6,491 nt of DNA from Deltaproteobacteria bacterium (GTDB lineage: Bacteria; Myxococcota_A; UBA9160; JAFDET01). The translations under genes were made by a program, and so were the position numbers. The stretch lies in the NCBI GenBank assembly GCA_019310195.1, contig JAFDET010000187.1:1-6491 (forward strand), given 5' to 3'. A model generated the notes under the pieces. The model did not search any database, was not told the origin of the DNA, and saw nothing but the letters and a program-made list of their open reading frames with translations. Positions 6,003 to 6,491 of the stretch are shown piece by piece. Each line of letters starts with the position of its first letter. Positions within the stretch are counted from its first letter, which is position 1.

Positions 6003-6491
6003 GCCGTGCGCGTCCTCGGGCTGCGCGGCCGCAGCTCGCGGTACAGGCTCGCCAGCTCCAGCAGCGCGCGCAGGATGACACGCGGGTTGGCGCCGCTCTG
6101 GCGTCCGTGGCGTCGCCGCCGATGGCTGACCGGCACCTGCCGGATCCGGTAGCCGGCGTGTCGCGCGCGGACCAGGATCTCGGTGTTCACGAAGGCCCCG
6201 ATGGATGGCATCGACTCCAACACCGGTCGGCGGAAGACCTTGAAGGCGCAGTCGATGTCGCGGACGGGCAGTCCGAAGAGCGCGCGTACCAGGAGACCCC
6301 AGCCCCACGCCAGGACCCGGCGGCCCACGGGATCGCGGCGGGGAGCCCGGTAGCCCGCCACCACGTCGAAGCGCTCCGTGTGGTGCAGCAGGGCCGCCAG
6401 CTCGCGCAGGTCGAACTGCAGGTCGGCATCGCTGAAGAAGACCAGCTCGCCGCGCGCCTCGCGCAGGCCGGAGCGCAGGGCGGCGCCGTAT
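5999..6491 (-). CDS. GT2 glycosyltransferase, polyprenol-phosphate mannose/glucose synthase-like (C-terminal part)
   Basis: The gene runs in from the right edge; about 163 codons are visible before TGA. The frame opens with YGAALRSGLREARGELVFF and then SDADLQFD, whose D-A-D (6422-6430) is the metal- and nucleotide-sugar-binding DXD of GT-A enzymes. Next come VVAGYRAPRRDP, a DIDCAFKVFRR block and PSIGAFVNTEILVRARHAGY, then the RIRQVPVSHRRRRHG segment. This order is typical of the dolichol- or polyprenol-phosphate sugar synthase group (DPM1/GtrB-like), which moves a sugar from a nucleotide donor to a polyprenyl phosphate. No C-terminal transmembrane helices are present, so it looks like the soluble, DPM1-type short form. 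Its stop overlaps the GTG start of the next glycosyltransferase. An internal GTG at 6364 is not a start because conserved sequence precedes it. Confidence 0.88.
   Translation of the reverse strand, partial: YGAALRSGLREARGELVFFSDADLQFDLRELAALLHHTERFDVVAGYRAPRRDPVGRRVLAWGWGLLVRALFGLPVRDIDCAFKVFRRPVLESMPSIGAFVNTEILVRARHAGYRIRQVPVSHRRRRHGRQSGANPRVILRALLELASLYRELRPRSPRTRTA

Noticed and set aside
4842..6152. 436-codon plus-strand open frame opposite the GT-B glycosyltransferase
   Set aside because: It has the same in-register antisense relation to the 380-aa gene, low-complexity composition and no domain. The minus-strand frame carries clear glycosyltransferase motifs.
6003..6308. 102-codon upstream extension of the GT-B glycosyltransferase
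   Set aside because: It lies over the GT2 gene in another frame, is Arg/Pro-rich, and the conserved N-terminal strand of the fold begins immediately after the GTG at 6002.

Overview
The window is very GC-rich and gene-dense, with no gap longer than about 125 nt. It looks like an ordinary chromosomal segment of a GC-rich bacterium. Codon use is strongly biased to G or C at third positions. The Mfd helicase core reads like that of deltaproteobacterial-type lineages (Myxococcota or Desulfobacterota and relatives), but that placement is an impression from memory and not a computed result. I see no RNA genes, mobile elements, CRISPR arrays or prophage parts.

Layout from left to right. A plus-strand gene enters from the left edge: the C-terminal part of a COG2102/DUF71 adenine-nucleotide alpha-hydrolase (Dph6-like fold), ending at 393. 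Everything else is on the minus strand. Read in its direction of transcription (right to left), the order is: the C-terminal part of a GT2 polyprenol-phosphate-sugar-synthase-like glycosyltransferase (cut by the right edge); a GT-B glycosyltransferase (380 aa); a small membrane-anchored protein that resembles split beta-barrel flavoproteins (140 aa); a 125-nt gap with a GC-rich hairpin and a possible -10 element; mfd, the transcription-repair coupling factor (1201 aa); an 80-nt gap with a stem-loop directly after the mfd stop; and a 79-aa zinc-ribbon-like protein that converges on the plus-strand gene.

How the genes relate. The two glycosyltransferases and the small membrane protein overlap by 4 nt each (GTGA, then ATGA), so they form a tightly coupled operon, probably for glycan or glycolipid assembly at the inner membrane. 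Mfd recognises RNA polymerase stalled at DNA lesions, removes it and recruits UvrA for nucleotide excision repair. It may be read through from the operon or have its own promoter in the 125-nt gap. The zinc-ribbon protein could be a trailing member of the mfd transcript. It shares a CTAG palindrome with the convergent COG2102 gene that supplies both stop codons.

The most informative oddities are the shared stop palindrome, the run of coupled start/stop overlaps, the unrecognised CX2C-X12-CX2C protein beside mfd, and a non-canonical EX7E site in the GT-B enzyme. I found no convincing evidence of a new multi-gene system.
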